Below, in pieces: positions 63,852 through 64,000 of a stretch of 64,000 nt of DNA. The notes under the pieces are model-generated. The model saw only the letters and a program-made list of their open reading frames with translations. It made no database searches and was not told the origin of the DNA. Location of the stretch: assembly GCF_001708185.1 (NCBI RefSeq), contig NZ_MDDN01000010.1, forward strand, positions 1 to 64,000, written 5' to 3'. Source of the stretch: Lysinibacillus xylanilyticus. Lineage in GTDB: Bacteria; Bacillota; Bacilli; Bacillales_A; Planococcaceae. A program made the translations under genes and the position numbers. Within the stretch, counting starts at the first letter, position 1. Every line of letters starts with the position of its first letter.

Positions 63852-64000
63852 TTAAACTTGTATCTCACTCATTAATGCATGAGTATTATCTTCTGAGTCT
63901 TTAAAAAATACCATCCATGTTTCTGTTTGTCCCATTTTCGCTACAACATGTGGTTCATCAATAAAAGTAACTTCTTTCCTTACTAAATCCTCGTATGTCT
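63852..64000 (-). CDS. VOC-family protein, C-terminal part only
   Basis: The window cuts this gene; its start lies beyond 64000. The visible 49 residues (TYEDLVRKEVTFIDEPHVVA and MGQTETWMVFFKDSEDNTHA, ending LMSEIQV) match the C-terminus of glyoxalase/bleomycin-resistance-type proteins, including the terminal glutamate of the metal site. A GC-rich remnant at about 63790-63830 (GTACC...GGTAC) lies behind its stop. Confidence 0.7.
   Translation of the reverse strand, partial: TYEDLVRKEVTFIDEPHVVAKMGQTETWMVFFKDSEDNTHALMSEIQV

Overview
This is chromosomal DNA of a low-GC Gram-positive bacterium, most likely a Lysinibacillus (L. sphaericus/fusiformis group). The evidence is the ctsR-mcsA-mcsB-clpC-radA stress locus, Shine-Dalgarno sites of the AGGAGG/GGGGTGA type with several TTG and GTG starts, and a 396-residue LysM-M14 peptidase at 50272. 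That peptidase's length and Zn/catalytic positions (H162, E165, H307, E366) fit endopeptidase I of Bacillus (now Lysinibacillus) sphaericus as I recall it. I see no rRNA, canonical tRNA, CRISPR array, transposase or prophage genes.

Layout. 1-8.9 kb: ispD, yacL, radA, clpC, mcsB, mcsA and ctsR on the minus strand, with a CtsR operator upstream of ctsR; disA is missing from its usual place between radA and yacL. 9-20.6 kb: small membrane proteins, a CorA transporter, a HemAT oxygen sensor, two aldehyde dehydrogenases (one with DUF779), RluF-type pseudouridine synthase and a cupin protein. 20.7-25.8 kb: a 42-bp tandem repeat, then a complete branched-chain amino-acid ABC transporter (livJHMGF order of transcription) with a CodY-like box. 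26-32.4 kb: a Fur-type haem monooxygenase, a YeiH/LysR pair, and a CofE-like ligase with its own LysR regulator. 32.4-34.3 kb: a two-gene RNA-repair cassette (P-loop kinase-HD protein plus RNA ligase) followed by a 65-nt tRNA-like sequence. 34.5-39 kb: a sulfur/cystine-type uptake operon with an acyl-CoA-dehydrogenase-like oxidoreductase. 39-44 kb: VOC proteins, GMP reductase and PsiE. 44-54 kb: decayed genes, HAAS-domain membrane proteins, a response-regulator phosphatase, a large hybrid histidine kinase, the LysM peptidase, and a PadR operon with tandem operators. 54-64 kb: MarR and a bactofilin-like pair, an ankyrin/SMI1 pair, malate:quinone oxidoreductase, a nucleotidyltransferase and several unrecognised small genes.

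The most interesting locus is 32.5-34.3 kb. Enzymes that can heal and seal broken RNA sit next to a tRNA-like sequence that keeps the D arm, T arm and most of the acceptor stem, but has only a 4-nt anticodon-position loop and no encoded CCA. This resembles published RNA-repair operons that carry their own Y RNA or tRNA-like RNA, but I do not know this arrangement as described.

The second theme is a set of intergenic, non-coding inverted-repeat elements (near 29.5, 45.7, 50.1 and 58.2 kb, plus a second family at 41.4 and 54.1 kb). Their outer ends are TCATCACC/GGTGATGA and their inner ends are GGTTGATT...CTGGGCG. One copy carries five tandem 47-bp units. They look like MITE-type elements and several lie directly upstream of genes.
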